Of a stretch of 47,024 nt of DNA, positions 7,855 to 16,881 are shown piece after piece. The position numbers and the translations under genes are program-made. Source of the stretch: M55B167 sp964406095 (lineage in GTDB: Bacteria > Verrucomicrobiota > Kiritimatiellia > RFP12 > UBA1067); contig CAYOQJ010000024.1 in the NCBI GenBank assembly GCA_964406095.1, forward strand, positions 1 to 47,024. The letters are read 5' to 3'. A model generated the notes under the pieces. It was not told the DNA's origin. It worked only from the letters and a program-made list of their open reading frames with translations, and made no database searches. The stretch's first letter is position 1. Each line of letters starts with the position of its first letter.

Positions 7855-8292
7855 TTACACCGTCCCATCTCCGGCTGTGATGCGTACAACCCGCTCATAA
7901 TCGACTGAACCGAGGGCAAAGTGAATATGCCAGGCATCCGGCGGAACAACCCCCAGCGCTCTTTCCGGCCACTCCAAAGCGACAACGGCTCCATTTTCAA
8001 GGTGTTCGTTGAACCCGATTGCATCCAGATCATCCGCGCCACCGAGACGATAGAGGTCCATATGCACCAAAGTAAATGCGTCGGTTTGATATTCGTTGGC
8101 GATTGTGAAGGTCGGCGAAGTAACGGGGCGCCTGACACCGAGCGCGGCAGCGACCCCCTGCATAAAGGTTGTTTTACCGGAACCGAGATCACCATGCAGC
8201 GCCACCACCATACCGGGTTTAAGCAACAGCGCAAATTCCGCAGCCGCCCGCCACATCTCCTGAACAGAACTTACATTGATTATCTTCTGCAC
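7855..8292 (-). CDS. tsaE: tRNA threonylcarbamoyladenosine biosynthesis ATPase TsaE
   Basis: TsaE (YjeE) is the ATPase that works with TsaB and TsaD to make t6A at position 37 of ANN-decoding tRNAs. The 145-residue protein has the Walker A GDLGSGKTT (residues 34-42), the family block SPTFTI (59-64), the Walker B-like HMDLYRL and the conserved ALEWPER. Length is normal. The start is GTG at 8292 with AAGGG about 10 nt upstream. No tsaB, tsaC or tsaD is adjacent. Stop is 122 bp before tRNA-Asp. The gene follows the 2-hydroxyacid dehydrogenase by 39 bp and is probably in the same transcript. Confidence 0.93.
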   Translation of the reverse strand: MQKIINVSSVQEMWRAAAEFALLLKPGMVVALHGDLGSGKTTFMQGVAAALGVRRPVTSPTFTIANEYQTDAFTLVHMDLYRLGGADDLDAIGFNEHLENGAVVALEWPERALGVVPPDAWHIHFALGSVDYERVVRITAGDGTV

Positions 8293-8331
8293 AAATGATT
8301 ATCCCTTCGCATGTGATTCTGTACCGGAATC

Positions 8332-9282
8332 TCAAACAGAGTTTTTCAGCCACGCAATGAACTCATCCAGATAGCGGTCGAGATAGCAGTCACAGAACGC
8401 CGAGGCATGCGGCATACGCAGCAGGCCGGGCAGTTTGTCATCCGCCAACGGAGAATCTTCCGTAAGCGGTTCTTGGGCAAAAACATCCAGACAGGCTCCG
8501 GCAATCATGCCGGTACGCAGTGCATGTGCCAGATCCTCTTCATCAACACAGTTGCCGCGACCGAGATTATAAAGCACTGCATGACGCGGCATAGCTGCAA
8601 ACGCCGCGTTGTTCAAAAGCTTGTCGGTACCAGTATCGGAGGGCAGAACGGCCACCAGATGATCTGCCTGCGGCAGAACATTATGCATCTGTTCCAATCC
8701 CAACACCCGATCGCAACCATCAAACCAAACTGGGGGTGCACTCTCAACATGGCGTCGAATACCGGTGATTTTAATCCCCAGAGGTTTGAGCAATCTGCCG
8801 ATGTGCTGGCCGATATGACCAAAACCGAGGATAACCGCATGAGTGCCGGCAACAACTCTGCTTTCAAAAAGCGCCGATCGAGGCCATAATTCTCCCTGAA
8901 GCTGATGACGCAGGGCTGTTAAAATTCCACGGTTCACCGCCAGAATCATTCCAAGTGCTGTTTCGGCCATAAAGGCTCCGTGAAATGTACCGTTTCTTAT
9001 CTGCACATCTTCGGGAATCCGGGTGATTTCAAAAAGATCACGCCCGGCCGCCGGAGTGCCGATCCAGCGCAGACGCGGAGCCATGGCGAACCACTCCTGT
9101 TTGAAACGCCAGGTCAACAGTGTATCCACGACCGGCAATATATTAGTCAGCTCATCGCTGCTACGGCACCATACAACCCGGCTCCACGGCAGCTCCTTGC
9201 TAAGTCGCAGAATGTGTTTCTCACGTATAGTGAACATCGGTATCCTGCTGTTTTGATAAACGGCTATTGTTTGCTGTTCCAT
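8332..9282 (-). CDS. D-isomer-specific 2-hydroxyacid dehydrogenase family protein
   Basis: NAD(P)-dependent oxidoreductase of the D-lactate/phosphoglycerate/formate dehydrogenase fold. The nucleotide-binding loop is GFGHIG (residues 153-158). The three catalytic residues can be placed: Arg242 in NLGRGNCVDE, Glu271 in FAQEPL and His292 in MPHAS. Length 316 matches short members such as glyoxylate/hydroxypyruvate reductases and lacks the ACT domain of serine-pathway SerA. The first 100 residues, the substrate-binding half, are divergent, so the substrate is open. No clear ribosome binding site precedes the ATG. It sits between the secreted FAD oxidoreductase and tsaE, all on the minus strand. 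Confidence 0.85.
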   Translation of the reverse strand: MEQQTIAVYQNSRIPMFTIREKHILRLSKELPWSRVVWCRSSDELTNILPVVDTLLTWRFKQEWFAMAPRLRWIGTPAAGRDLFEITRIPEDVQIRNGTFHGAFMAETALGMILAVNRGILTALRHQLQGELWPRSALFESRVVAGTHAVILGFGHIGQHIGRLLKPLGIKITGIRRHVESAPPVWFDGCDRVLGLEQMHNVLPQADHLVAVLPSDTGTDKLLNNAAFAAMPRHAVLYNLGRGNCVDEEDLAHALRTGMIAGACLDVFAQEPLTEDSPLADDKLPGLLRMPHASAFCDCYLDRYLDEFIAWLKNSV

Positions 9283-9359
9283 ATCGATCGCATTTGTTTA
9301 GCACTTTCAAAAACATGCAGCCGTGCCAAAGCACAAAACTGAGAGAAATCCAGCCATGT

Positions 9360-11204
9360 TCAACGTTGTTTCATACCTCCCATATTATAGGTCTGCGGCG
9401 GCTGTTCGACTCCGATGCCGACACCTCTGTGCATCAATCGTTTGAGATCATTGAGATGTTTCGCGTAGATCGCACGGGGATCACAGTTGTGTTTGTTACA
9501 GAGCGAGGCCGCCATACCGACCACCTCACCCATCATGCCGGTGGTACGCATGACGCGAATTGTTCCCAGCGCGACATGCGTTACGCTTATGTTGCGTCCA
9601 GCCATAAACAGATTATCCACATCTCGTGCGTAAAAGCAGCGGTAAGGGATAGGATACGGATGAATCGGTATGTGCTTGCAGATAGATTTAAACTCATTAC
9701 CGGGAAAATGAACCGTGTTTTTAGGATCGGGATAGTGAAGGTCGATTGTCCAGGTTGTGCAAGCCGTACCATCGGCATAGACCTTGTCCTGAATCAAATC
9801 CTGCTCTGTCAGAAGCAAATCGCCGACAAGCCGGTAGGACTCACGCTTTCCAGCCACATAGGCAACCCAGTCGAGTTTGCTGTTGGCATACTCCTCTCTG
9901 TACTTGGAGCGGTTCTTCAGAAAGCTCCAATTGGATAGCACCACCAGCAGACCGTAATCGCGGACACGTTCAAATTCGTCAACCTGATGCCGATTCATGC
10001 CGGTCTCCCAAGTCCACTCCCCCATTTTGACCTTTTCACAGTTTTTATCATTGAATGTGATGCCCCAGTCTATATCGGGAAAATCAACCGGTGAATCCTG
10101 TTCTGTCGAGTACCACTGCACAGAGGAACCCATAGTCATACTATCTGCCTGTTCGGGTGCAGTGGGTTCATTGAACTCCGCACGCGATTCACGTCCAATG
10201 TGATACTTCGCACCGGCAGCGATTCCAATAGAGCCGTCACCGGTGCAATCTGCAAACAGAGGAGCTGTCAAACGGGTTTCTATTCCACTCTCGATATGAC
10301 GTGCAATTACCGAACGGATACGTTTGCCATCCATTTCCACCCGCACCGCGCGGGTATTGAGGAACTGCGTAATATTTTTTTCCGCATCGATAACCGCCTG
10401 CTTACGATCATCCTCATACTGTGCAGCCGGTTTGGCATTTCCTCCCGCCGCAGGGCCAATCTCGTTGACGACATCTCCCAAACGTGGATATGGCCCGATA
10501 TTTGTGCGCCCTCCCAGATGCACACGTACCTCTGAGCTGTTGTTGCCGCCCCACAGCGGGCGATCCTGCACCAGTGCGACTTTCAATCCGAGGCGGGCGG
10601 CTGATATGGCTGCGCAGCCCCCCGCCACACCGCCGCCGCTGACAACAAAATCGAATTTTCGGGTACCTTGAGGTGCGGTAAGAGCTTTCATCCGATAACG
10701 AAACTTCTCCAGTTCCTGCCTGTCGTTGACCGGTTTCCACTGCGGGTCGGTAGTGAGAAAAATCGCGTCGCACCGTCCGTTGAAACCGGTCAGATCACGC
10801 AATGATATTCTAGCGGTGCCCTTTTCCAGATGCGTGCTGCCGGCTTTTTGCCAGCCCCACTGGACACTGCCAGCACCCAATTTTTCGCCACAAGTTTCTC
10901 CATTAATCAGTAGGCGAAAGCATCCAGCGGCAACTTTGTCATTCCATAAAGCATTCCAGTTGCGGGTGCGTGCCCACAGATGATACTCACCTCCCTCGCT
11001 GATTGCAACCGAATGGATAGCATCCGCAACCGGTTTGCCCAGACCATGCGCCATTAAAAATGGCGATCCCATCTGGGCCATAAACTGTTGATCTACAACC
11101 CAGCCGCCTTTATCGGCGAATGCTTCGGCTTCAATCAGAATCTCGGTACCAGGTAAAGTGGTAGCCGTCAACAGTAGCAACGCAAAGAAACACACTCTTT
11201 TCAT
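9360..11204 (-). CDS. Secreted FAD-dependent oxidoreductase with N-terminal carbohydrate-binding-like domain
   Basis: I place the start at the ATG at 11204 (MKRVCFFALL...), because the longer frame to 11267 would overlap the upstream gene and hide the signal peptide. The 614-residue protein has a Sec signal peptide (1-19), a beta-sandwich resembling CBM-type modules (about 20-155, opening EILIEAEAFADKGGW), then an FAD_oxidored fold. The dinucleotide motif is SGGGVAGGCAA (189-199), followed by WGGNNSSEVRVHLGG. The C-terminal block FMAGRNISVTHVALGTIR is characteristic of this FAD family. Enzymes of this type are abundant in Planctomycetes, Verrucomicrobia and Lentisphaerae and are thought to oxidise sugars or related compounds outside the cytoplasm; the substrate is unknown. 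The adjacent membrane polyferredoxin could be an electron acceptor partner, which is inference. Confidence 0.8.
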   Translation of the reverse strand: MKRVCFFALLLLTATTLPGTEILIEAEAFADKGGWVVDQQFMAQMGSPFLMAHGLGKPVADAIHSVAISEGGEYHLWARTRNWNALWNDKVAAGCFRLLINGETCGEKLGAGSVQWGWQKAGSTHLEKGTARISLRDLTGFNGRCDAIFLTTDPQWKPVNDRQELEKFRYRMKALTAPQGTRKFDFVVSGGGVAGGCAAISAARLGLKVALVQDRPLWGGNNSSEVRVHLGGRTNIGPYPRLGDVVNEIGPAAGGNAKPAAQYEDDRKQAVIDAEKNITQFLNTRAVRVEMDGKRIRSVIARHIESGIETRLTAPLFADCTGDGSIGIAAGAKYHIGRESRAEFNEPTAPEQADSMTMGSSVQWYSTEQDSPVDFPDIDWGITFNDKNCEKVKMGEWTWETGMNRHQVDEFERVRDYGLLVVLSNWSFLKNRSKYREEYANSKLDWVAYVAGKRESYRLVGDLLLTEQDLIQDKVYADGTACTTWTIDLHYPDPKNTVHFPGNEFKSICKHIPIHPYPIPYRCFYARDVDNLFMAGRNISVTHVALGTIRVMRTTGMMGEVVGMAASLCNKHNCDPRAIYAKHLNDLKRLMHRGVGIGVEQPPQTYNMGGMKQR

Positions 11205-11212
11205 GTTCACAT

Positions 11213-12487
11213 CTATCCTTTCGCTTTTGAAGGGCATACACCGAAGCAACGGCCGCAGGCCACACACCGTGTGCGACCAGCCTGGTGGACTTTAAGTCTC
11301 GCAAGACGCGAGAGCATCAGCATACGAAATCCAAGCACTGTCGCAATAAAAATTCCGGACAACATGCAGCCTTTGCGGAAATTTTTTATCACAACGGCGG
11401 CCTGTTTTTCAGCCACAACCAGAGTATGGCCACGTCTTTTGAAAACCTCTATCTCCGGATAGAGGTCATGATCCTTTTCGGGAACACTGCGCCAGTCTTC
11501 AACCATCTTTACAACCGGATGAAGATGCGCCACCGCACCACCCGAAAAATATCCGGCCGCGGCTCCCGTTATGATCAAAAGCGGCAGCATAATCAGCAGA
11601 TTGATGAAACGTTGAAACTGGCGTCCCCATATTCTATCGCTTGGTTCAGGCCGCGGCGACTCTATGGCGTCTACCGGACACATACCGACACATAAACGAC
11701 AATTGACACACTCGCCCTCGGCGATCTGCACCGGTTTCCAAGCTACGATTGAACAAAATTCCAGCAATACTCCATAGGGGCAGAAATAACGACAGTAGGG
11801 ACGGGCTACAACGGTTCCCATCAACAACACGCCCATACCGGTCAGCAGCATCGGTAATGCACCGGTCTGTCGGAAAATTCCGACAAACGGATCAGTGCGG
11901 CAGATCATAAAACCCGCCCCGTTGACAGCACATACAACACCCAGGCAAAGCACTAGCAACGGCACGATTCGTAAAACAGCATCGATTGCCCCAGGCACCC
12001 GCAACGGTTTGACAATAAAAAACTCCTGTAAAGCACCGAGCGGACAAACAACCGAACAGAAAACGCGTCCGTAAAAAAGCGCGAAAATCAATGGTAACGC
12101 GAAAAAGAGGGCTATGGCGTAAGGAACGCCTCCGCCATGGAATGCGGCAACGGCCACATTTTGAATGGCACCAACCGGACAGAAACATCCTTTACGGACA
12201 AACCCGAACCACAGAAGGCATATCAGGCCGAACAGCAATATCCAGCGACGACTGCGAATACGGCGTACCAACAGAACCGCCACACAGAGCGCGCCAAACA
12301 AAATCAGCAGATCAAGCAACGGCGCAGCCACAAACTCCGGTGCGGGCATCGAGGTAGCAGGCGGCACATAATCGGTTTCAAACTGCGGCTTAGGAAACCG
12401 CGATGAAGCAACAGCGGGCAGTGCCGTCGCCAATAACGCAGTGCAAAACCATTGTATCCAATTACAATAAAATATCTTTTTTTGCAT
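11213..12487 (-). CDS. Membrane polyferredoxin (NapH/NosR-C-terminal-like 4Fe-4S protein)
   Basis: 424 residues with several membrane segments (about 57-75, 82-97, 122-140, 172-190, 210-228, 296-315, 375-392). Cysteine motifs: C101-x-C103-P, C144-x3-C148-P and C232-x3-C236-P, as in the Fer4_5 domain of NapH and NosR; a 4Fe-4S cluster motif at C260/263/266/270-P; and a second at C408/411/414/418-P at the C-terminus. This family carries electrons between the quinone pool and periplasmic or cytoplasmic partners. There is no FMN-binding domain, so it is not full NosR, and no nap or nos genes are near. Its ATG directly abuts the TGA of the ferredoxin gene, so the two are translationally coupled and likely form one complex. 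Confidence 0.8.
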   Translation of the reverse strand: MQKKIFYCNWIQWFCTALLATALPAVASSRFPKPQFETDYVPPATSMPAPEFVAAPLLDLLILFGALCVAVLLVRRIRSRRWILLFGLICLLWFGFVRKGCFCPVGAIQNVAVAAFHGGGVPYAIALFFALPLIFALFYGRVFCSVVCPLGALQEFFIVKPLRVPGAIDAVLRIVPLLVLCLGVVCAVNGAGFMICRTDPFVGIFRQTGALPMLLTGMGVLLMGTVVARPYCRYFCPYGVLLEFCSIVAWKPVQIAEGECVNCRLCVGMCPVDAIESPRPEPSDRIWGRQFQRFINLLIMLPLLIITGAAAGYFSGGAVAHLHPVVKMVEDWRSVPEKDHDLYPEIEVFKRRGHTLVVAEKQAAVVIKNFRKGCMLSGIFIATVLGFRMLMLSRLARLKVHQAGRTRCVACGRCFGVCPSKAKG

Positions 12488-13060
12488 TCAACTAACTTCG
12501 CGCGGTAGTTTTTCTTTCAGCAAATAACATTTATTTTCCGGCACAAGCTCAAAAGCATCCGACGGACAAACCTCGGCAATGCGGCAACTGTTACAATGCA
12601 CACAGAGATTATGGCGGACCTGGAGATAAAGCGAACCGTTACCGAAGTTCGTGCACCCTTTAACACACAGACCACAACCGGTGCAGAGCTTTTCATCTAC
12701 GCTGTATTCAAAATAGGGAGGCTCGATAAATTTTCGCTTGAGCGCACCCACCGGACATATCTGATTTTCAGCGGCCTCATCAAGTCGCGGAGCATCGGGT
12801 TTAAAATAGCCAAAACAAAGCTTGCAATAACCGCACATCTCGATAGCGTGCACACATTTGACCGCCGACTGCTGCAACACGCAGGCGGTTTCACACTTGC
12901 CGCATTGAATACATTTGCGCGGATCAATCTGCCAGACAAGACGTGTTGATGCCGTTCTGCCCGATATTTTAGCCACAACAGCTGCAATCAGCACACCAAT
13001 GCTTCCACGCATAAACCTTTCAACTGTTTTACGACGGGTTATATTACTCTCTTGGCTCAT
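12488..13060 (-). CDS. 4Fe-4S ferredoxin-type protein with twin-arginine-like N-terminus
   Basis: 190 residues. The N-terminus TRRKTVERFMRGSIGVLIAAVVA combines a twin Arg with a hydrophobic segment (18-30), suggesting Tat export or an N-terminal anchor, as in NapG/NrfC-type partners. Cysteine clusters: C50-x2-C-x2-C-x3-C60; C76/79/82 with C102-P; C126-x2-C-x2-C-x3-C136; and C153-x2-C-x2-C159 with C165-P, so up to four 4Fe-4S clusters. It is directly followed by the membrane polyferredoxin, with adjoining stop and start codons. Together they look like a quinone- or donor-linked electron transfer pair. The redox partner is not evident; the FAD oxidoreductase downstream is a candidate. No strong ribosome binding site precedes the ATG. 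Confidence 0.8.
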   Translation of the reverse strand: MSQESNITRRKTVERFMRGSIGVLIAAVVAKISGRTASTRLVWQIDPRKCIQCGKCETACVLQQSAVKCVHAIEMCGYCKLCFGYFKPDAPRLDEAAENQICPVGALKRKFIEPPYFEYSVDEKLCTGCGLCVKGCTNFGNGSLYLQVRHNLCVHCNSCRIAEVCPSDAFELVPENKCYLLKEKLPREVS

Positions 13061-13159
13061 GTTACTTCAGTTTGTCCTTTTGCCCGGCATGCCGATGCCG
13101 ATTCCGGTTTCAGCAGTTGCTTACCACATTTCACATGAGCCGATACTACGACTCCCATG

Positions 13160-15889
13160 TCAATGCGCATCGAGCCAGCTGCGGCCTGTGCCCACTGTGA
13201 CATCGAGCGGCACACCAATATCATACACACCGCTCATAACCTCGCTGACCAGTTGACGCACTTCATCAACTTCATTGCAAGGAACATCAAAGAGCAATTC
13301 ATCATGAATCTGCAGAACCATTCTGGTCTTCAAACCACGTTCGTGCAGAACACGACTTATCCGCACCATCGCCAACTTGATAAGATCGGCACTGGTACCT
13401 TGGATAGGGGTGTTGATAGCATTGCGTTCAGCCCCCTGTCGCGTCGCTCCATTGCGCGAATTGATGTCGCGCAGATTGCGCCTCCGACCCAGTAGCGTCA
13501 GGGCGTAACCGGTTTCACGCGCATCGGCAATCGCTTTATCCATATAGGTTTTCACCCCGGGATACAGATGAAAGTAGTGTTCGATCAGCTCTGTCGCCTC
13601 ACGACGTGCGATATTCAGACGTTGCGCCAGCCCAAATGCCGATATGCCGTAAATGATACCGAAATTGACCATTTTAGCGGCACTGCGCATGACATCGGTA
13701 ACCGATGCAGGTTCCACATTATAGACACGGGCAGCCGTTTCACAATGCACATCAAGATTGCTTTTAAACGCTTCAATCATACCGGAATCCTGACTGAATG
13801 CGGCCATAATACGCAGCTCAATCTGAGAGTAGTCTGCTGACATCAACAGGTGATCATCATCACGTGCAACAAATGCCGCACGAATATGACGTCCACGCTC
13901 GGTACGGATCGGAATATTCTGTAGATTAGGATTACTGGAAGAGAGACGTCCAGTTTCCGTTTGAGCCTGACTGAAATTGGTATGTACCCGTCCGGTTGTG
14001 CGGTCGATCCATCTTGGCAACTTGTCGACATAAGTGGATTTGAGTTTACTGCAGGCACGGTAATCCAGAATCAAATTGACAATGGGATGGCGATCACGAA
14101 TGCGGATCAGAACATCCTCTCCAGTGGCGAACTGTCCGCTGGCGGTGCGTTTGGCATGTTCATCAAGTTTAAGGCGTTCAAACAGCACCTCTCCAAGTTG
14201 TTTGGGTGAGGATGGACTAAAATTGCCGCCGCCGAGATCGCGAATCTTAATCTCAAGCTGTAGCAATTCTCTGTCGAGCTCACGCCCATATTCATGCAAG
14301 GCCGTATCATCGATTCTGACACCCTCATGTTCCATCGCCACCAGAATGTGTACCAGCGGCTCTTCACACTCTTCCAGCGCCTTGATGGTTTTGTTTTCTA
14401 CCGCTTTCCCACGCAACACTCGATCAAGTTGCAGGGTTATGTCAGCATCTTCCGCGGCATAATCACAAATCTCTTCAGGGGCCAGCTCTCCCATAGTTAT
14501 CTGGGTAACGCCGCGTTTTTTTTCGCCAATCAAATCTGTGATGGGAATCGGCTCATAGTTCAGTAGATTTTTGGCAAGATAGTCCATGCCGTGACGATCG
14601 GCTGCGTCGTTTACATAATGGGCCAGCATACTGTCATGAATGCGCCCTTTGACCTCGACACCGTACTGCAACAACACCGAAATATCAAATTTGATGTTAT
14701 GCCCCACTTTGGTAATATTTTCATTTGCAAAGAGCGGCTTGAAACGTTGCAAAAAAATGCGACATTCCGCCCGTTCAGCCGGAAGCGGCAGATACCAGGC
14801 CCGGCCGGGCTCAACTGCGAAGGAGAGGCCGACCAATGAATCGCAACGCGGATCAAGACCGTTGGTTTCGGTATCGAAGGCCCAGATATCACGCGAATTC
14901 AGAACCTTTAGAAGTTCATCCAGCTGATCGGCACTTTGCACACACACATATTTGTGAGGAATCTCAGAGAGTCGTCTGATGCCCTTTGCCTGTGCGGTGC
15001 CGCTTTGAAAATCATCACCCAGTATTTTTTTGCCGAGCGTATTGAGCTCATATCTACTCAGCACCTCCTTGAGCGCAGCCATATTCGGTTCGCGGTAACG
15101 TAGATCATCGAGTGTTACATTCAGCGGGACATCGCTTTTAATACGTGCTAATTCAAAACTGAGACGTGCCGATTCGGCACCAGCGCGTACTTTTTCACCC
15201 ATCTTGCCAGGCAGTTGGTCAGCGTGCTCCAAAACATTTTCCAATGTACCAAACTGAGCCAGAAGTTTCTGAGCCGTCTTCTCGCCCACACCGGGAATAC
15301 CGGGAATATTGTCCGATGAATCACCCGCCATGCCCAGCAAATCGATCATGCGTGCAACGCTATCGATACCCCACCTTTCGCAAACGGCAACTTCATCGAA
15401 CACCTCCGAAGGCGCACCACCCTTTCCGGGACGATGCAACAAAACTGAGGTGCCGACAAGTTGAGCGATATCTTTATCCGGAGTGCTCAGCCAGGTTTCC
15501 CAGCCCGCCGCAGCTGCCTGTCGGGCCAGTGTTCCCATAACATCATCAGCTTCATAACCGTCAACCCTGACCACCGCGATATTCAGCGCCTGTGCCAATT
15601 CGATCGCCATTTTGATGCCAGTGGCGATATCCTCGGGCAGTTTTTCACGTGTCGCCTTATATTCAGGGAACATCGCATGGCGAAATGTCTTGGTACGCGA
15701 GTCAAAAGCCAAAGCGATATGAGTGGGTTTGTACTCATCGAGCAACTGCATCAGGGCGGATGCGAAAACAAAAAAGGAAGAGGTGTTGACACCTGAAGTC
15801 GTTAGCCTCGGACTGCGCAGAAAAACGAAGTGCCCCCGGTATAGAAGGGGCATGACATCGATAACAAAAAGTCGGTTTTCAGCGTTCAA
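13160..15889 (-). CDS. polA: DNA polymerase I
   Basis: Family A polymerase of 909 residues with all three activities apparent. N-terminal 5' nuclease (1-290) shows LFVIDVMPLLYRG, VDGYEADDVMGTLA and GDSSDNIPGIPGVGEKTA. The 3'-5' proofreading domain keeps its metal-binding acids (FDTETNGL near 340 and HNIKFDISVL). The polymerase domain has SSSNPNLQNIP, motif A DYSQIELR and motif C HDELLFDVP beginning at His862. The start is TTG at 15889 with GAGG about 8 nt upstream. Role: Okazaki fragment maturation and repair. It follows rnfE by 9 bp on the same strand and precedes the ferredoxin gene by 99 bp, an unusual placement between redox genes. Confidence 0.97.
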   Translation of the reverse strand: MNAENRLFVIDVMPLLYRGHFVFLRSPRLTTSGVNTSSFFVFASALMQLLDEYKPTHIALAFDSRTKTFRHAMFPEYKATREKLPEDIATGIKMAIELAQALNIAVVRVDGYEADDVMGTLARQAAAAGWETWLSTPDKDIAQLVGTSVLLHRPGKGGAPSEVFDEVAVCERWGIDSVARMIDLLGMAGDSSDNIPGIPGVGEKTAQKLLAQFGTLENVLEHADQLPGKMGEKVRAGAESARLSFELARIKSDVPLNVTLDDLRYREPNMAALKEVLSRYELNTLGKKILGDDFQSGTAQAKGIRRLSEIPHKYVCVQSADQLDELLKVLNSRDIWAFDTETNGLDPRCDSLVGLSFAVEPGRAWYLPLPAERAECRIFLQRFKPLFANENITKVGHNIKFDISVLLQYGVEVKGRIHDSMLAHYVNDAADRHGMDYLAKNLLNYEPIPITDLIGEKKRGVTQITMGELAPEEICDYAAEDADITLQLDRVLRGKAVENKTIKALEECEEPLVHILVAMEHEGVRIDDTALHEYGRELDRELLQLEIKIRDLGGGNFSPSSPKQLGEVLFERLKLDEHAKRTASGQFATGEDVLIRIRDRHPIVNLILDYRACSKLKSTYVDKLPRWIDRTTGRVHTNFSQAQTETGRLSSSNPNLQNIPIRTERGRHIRAAFVARDDDHLLMSADYSQIELRIMAAFSQDSGMIEAFKSNLDVHCETAARVYNVEPASVTDVMRSAAKMVNFGIIYGISAFGLAQRLNIARREATELIEHYFHLYPGVKTYMDKAIADARETGYALTLLGRRRNLRDINSRNGATRQGAERNAINTPIQGTSADLIKLAMVRISRVLHERGLKTRMVLQIHDELLFDVPCNEVDEVRQLVSEVMSGVYDIGVPLDVTVGTGRSWLDAH

Positions 15890-15898
15890 AACAAAACC

Positions 15899-16576
15899 TC
15901 ATTCCCCAAATTTGCAGATTGTGCAGTGACGACAGTCCAGTTCAAGCGGTTGTGGAGCTATACGACCGCTCAAACGCGCTCCGAGCTGCTGAACATAATT
16001 TATAAAACCTATGATCAACCCGAGCGAAATAAACCCGCCGGCCGGCAGAACAAAGAGCATAACGGCATTTTTCTCATTAAAAACCCATGCAAGATCACCC
16101 CACACTGTTATAGAGCCGTTGCCAAGTGCTTCGCGGAAGACCGCGATTACAGCCAGAGCAATTGTGAAACCAATGCCCATACCCAAACCGTCGGCAATGC
16201 TGTAAAGAACAGCATTTCTGGAGGCAAAAGCCTCAGCGCGTCCGAGTATGATGCAGTTAACCACGATAAGCGGGATAAAAATGCCCAATTTGGCGTTCAA
16301 CGCCGGAGTGTAAGCCTGCATCAACAGGTCCACAATTGTGACAAAAGTTGCAATAACAACTATGAAGCAGGGAATACGAACCGTTGCCGGAATAATCTTG
16401 CGCAACAGCGAGATAACAACATTAGAGCAAACCAGCACAAACATTGCCGCAGCTCCCATGCCCAGCGCGTTTTCAACCGATGTTGTCACAGCCAGCGTCG
16501 GGCACATGCCCAACAACAAACGAAAAATAGGATTTTCCCTGAAAATGCCACGCGTGAAATCGGATACAATTTTCAT
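15899..16576 (-). CDS. rnfE: Rnf electron transport complex subunit RnfE, with Cys-rich tail
   Basis: Integral membrane protein with about six helices, matching RnfE/RsxE of the Na+- or H+-pumping ferredoxin:NAD oxidoreductase. Diagnostic parts are FRENPIFRLLLGMCPTLAVT, IPLIVVNCIILGRAEAFASRN (the conserved N-C-x-I-x-G-R-A-E-A half-helix) and ADGLGMGIGFT. I prefer the ATG at 16576 (MKIVSDFTRGIF), giving 225 residues, over the longer frame to 16618. The C-terminus ends LDCRHCTICKFGE, a C-x2-C-x2-C cluster I do not expect in classical RnfE. No other rnf subunit is in the window: the gene upstream is divergent and polA is downstream, so it is an orphan or the operon has been split. Confidence 0.9.
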   Translation of the reverse strand: MKIVSDFTRGIFRENPIFRLLLGMCPTLAVTTSVENALGMGAAAMFVLVCSNVVISLLRKIIPATVRIPCFIVVIATFVTIVDLLMQAYTPALNAKLGIFIPLIVVNCIILGRAEAFASRNAVLYSIADGLGMGIGFTIALAVIAVFREALGNGSITVWGDLAWVFNEKNAVMLFVLPAGGFISLGLIIGFINYVQQLGARLSGRIAPQPLELDCRHCTICKFGE

Positions 16577-16881
16577 CTTAAAAACTCTCTCAATTACGAT
16601 AATCCCGCTAAAATTCAATCAACCAGGAAAACAAAAGTGCCGGTTCTCATATTCAACTACCTTCGCTGTTCAGATATCAACCAGCTTGAATCGGGCAGAC
16701 CCCGGCTCGAAACCAGTTGCCATTGTAACATGTTCGTGACCTTTAAACAACTGCCGCATCAACTCAATTTTTTCAACTTCTGATTTGATTCCTTGTCTTT
16801 TGTGACAGGAGTTGCGAGAATAGCGACAAACACAATTTTTAAGCGTATTTCGAATCTTTTGACACTTGAAGGAGAATTTAT
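16577..16881. other. Divergent intergenic region between rnfE and the M42 peptidase
   Basis: This 305-bp gap should hold promoters for both genes. The only firm element is the strong GAAGGAGAA ribosome binding site in front of the ATG at 16882. No hairpin, repeat or small gene is recognisable. Confidence 0.4.

Noticed and set aside
15926..16783. 285-codon open frame on the plus strand
   Set aside because: Antisense to rnfE and its promoter region; residues are Asn/Gln/Arg-rich and unlike a real protein.
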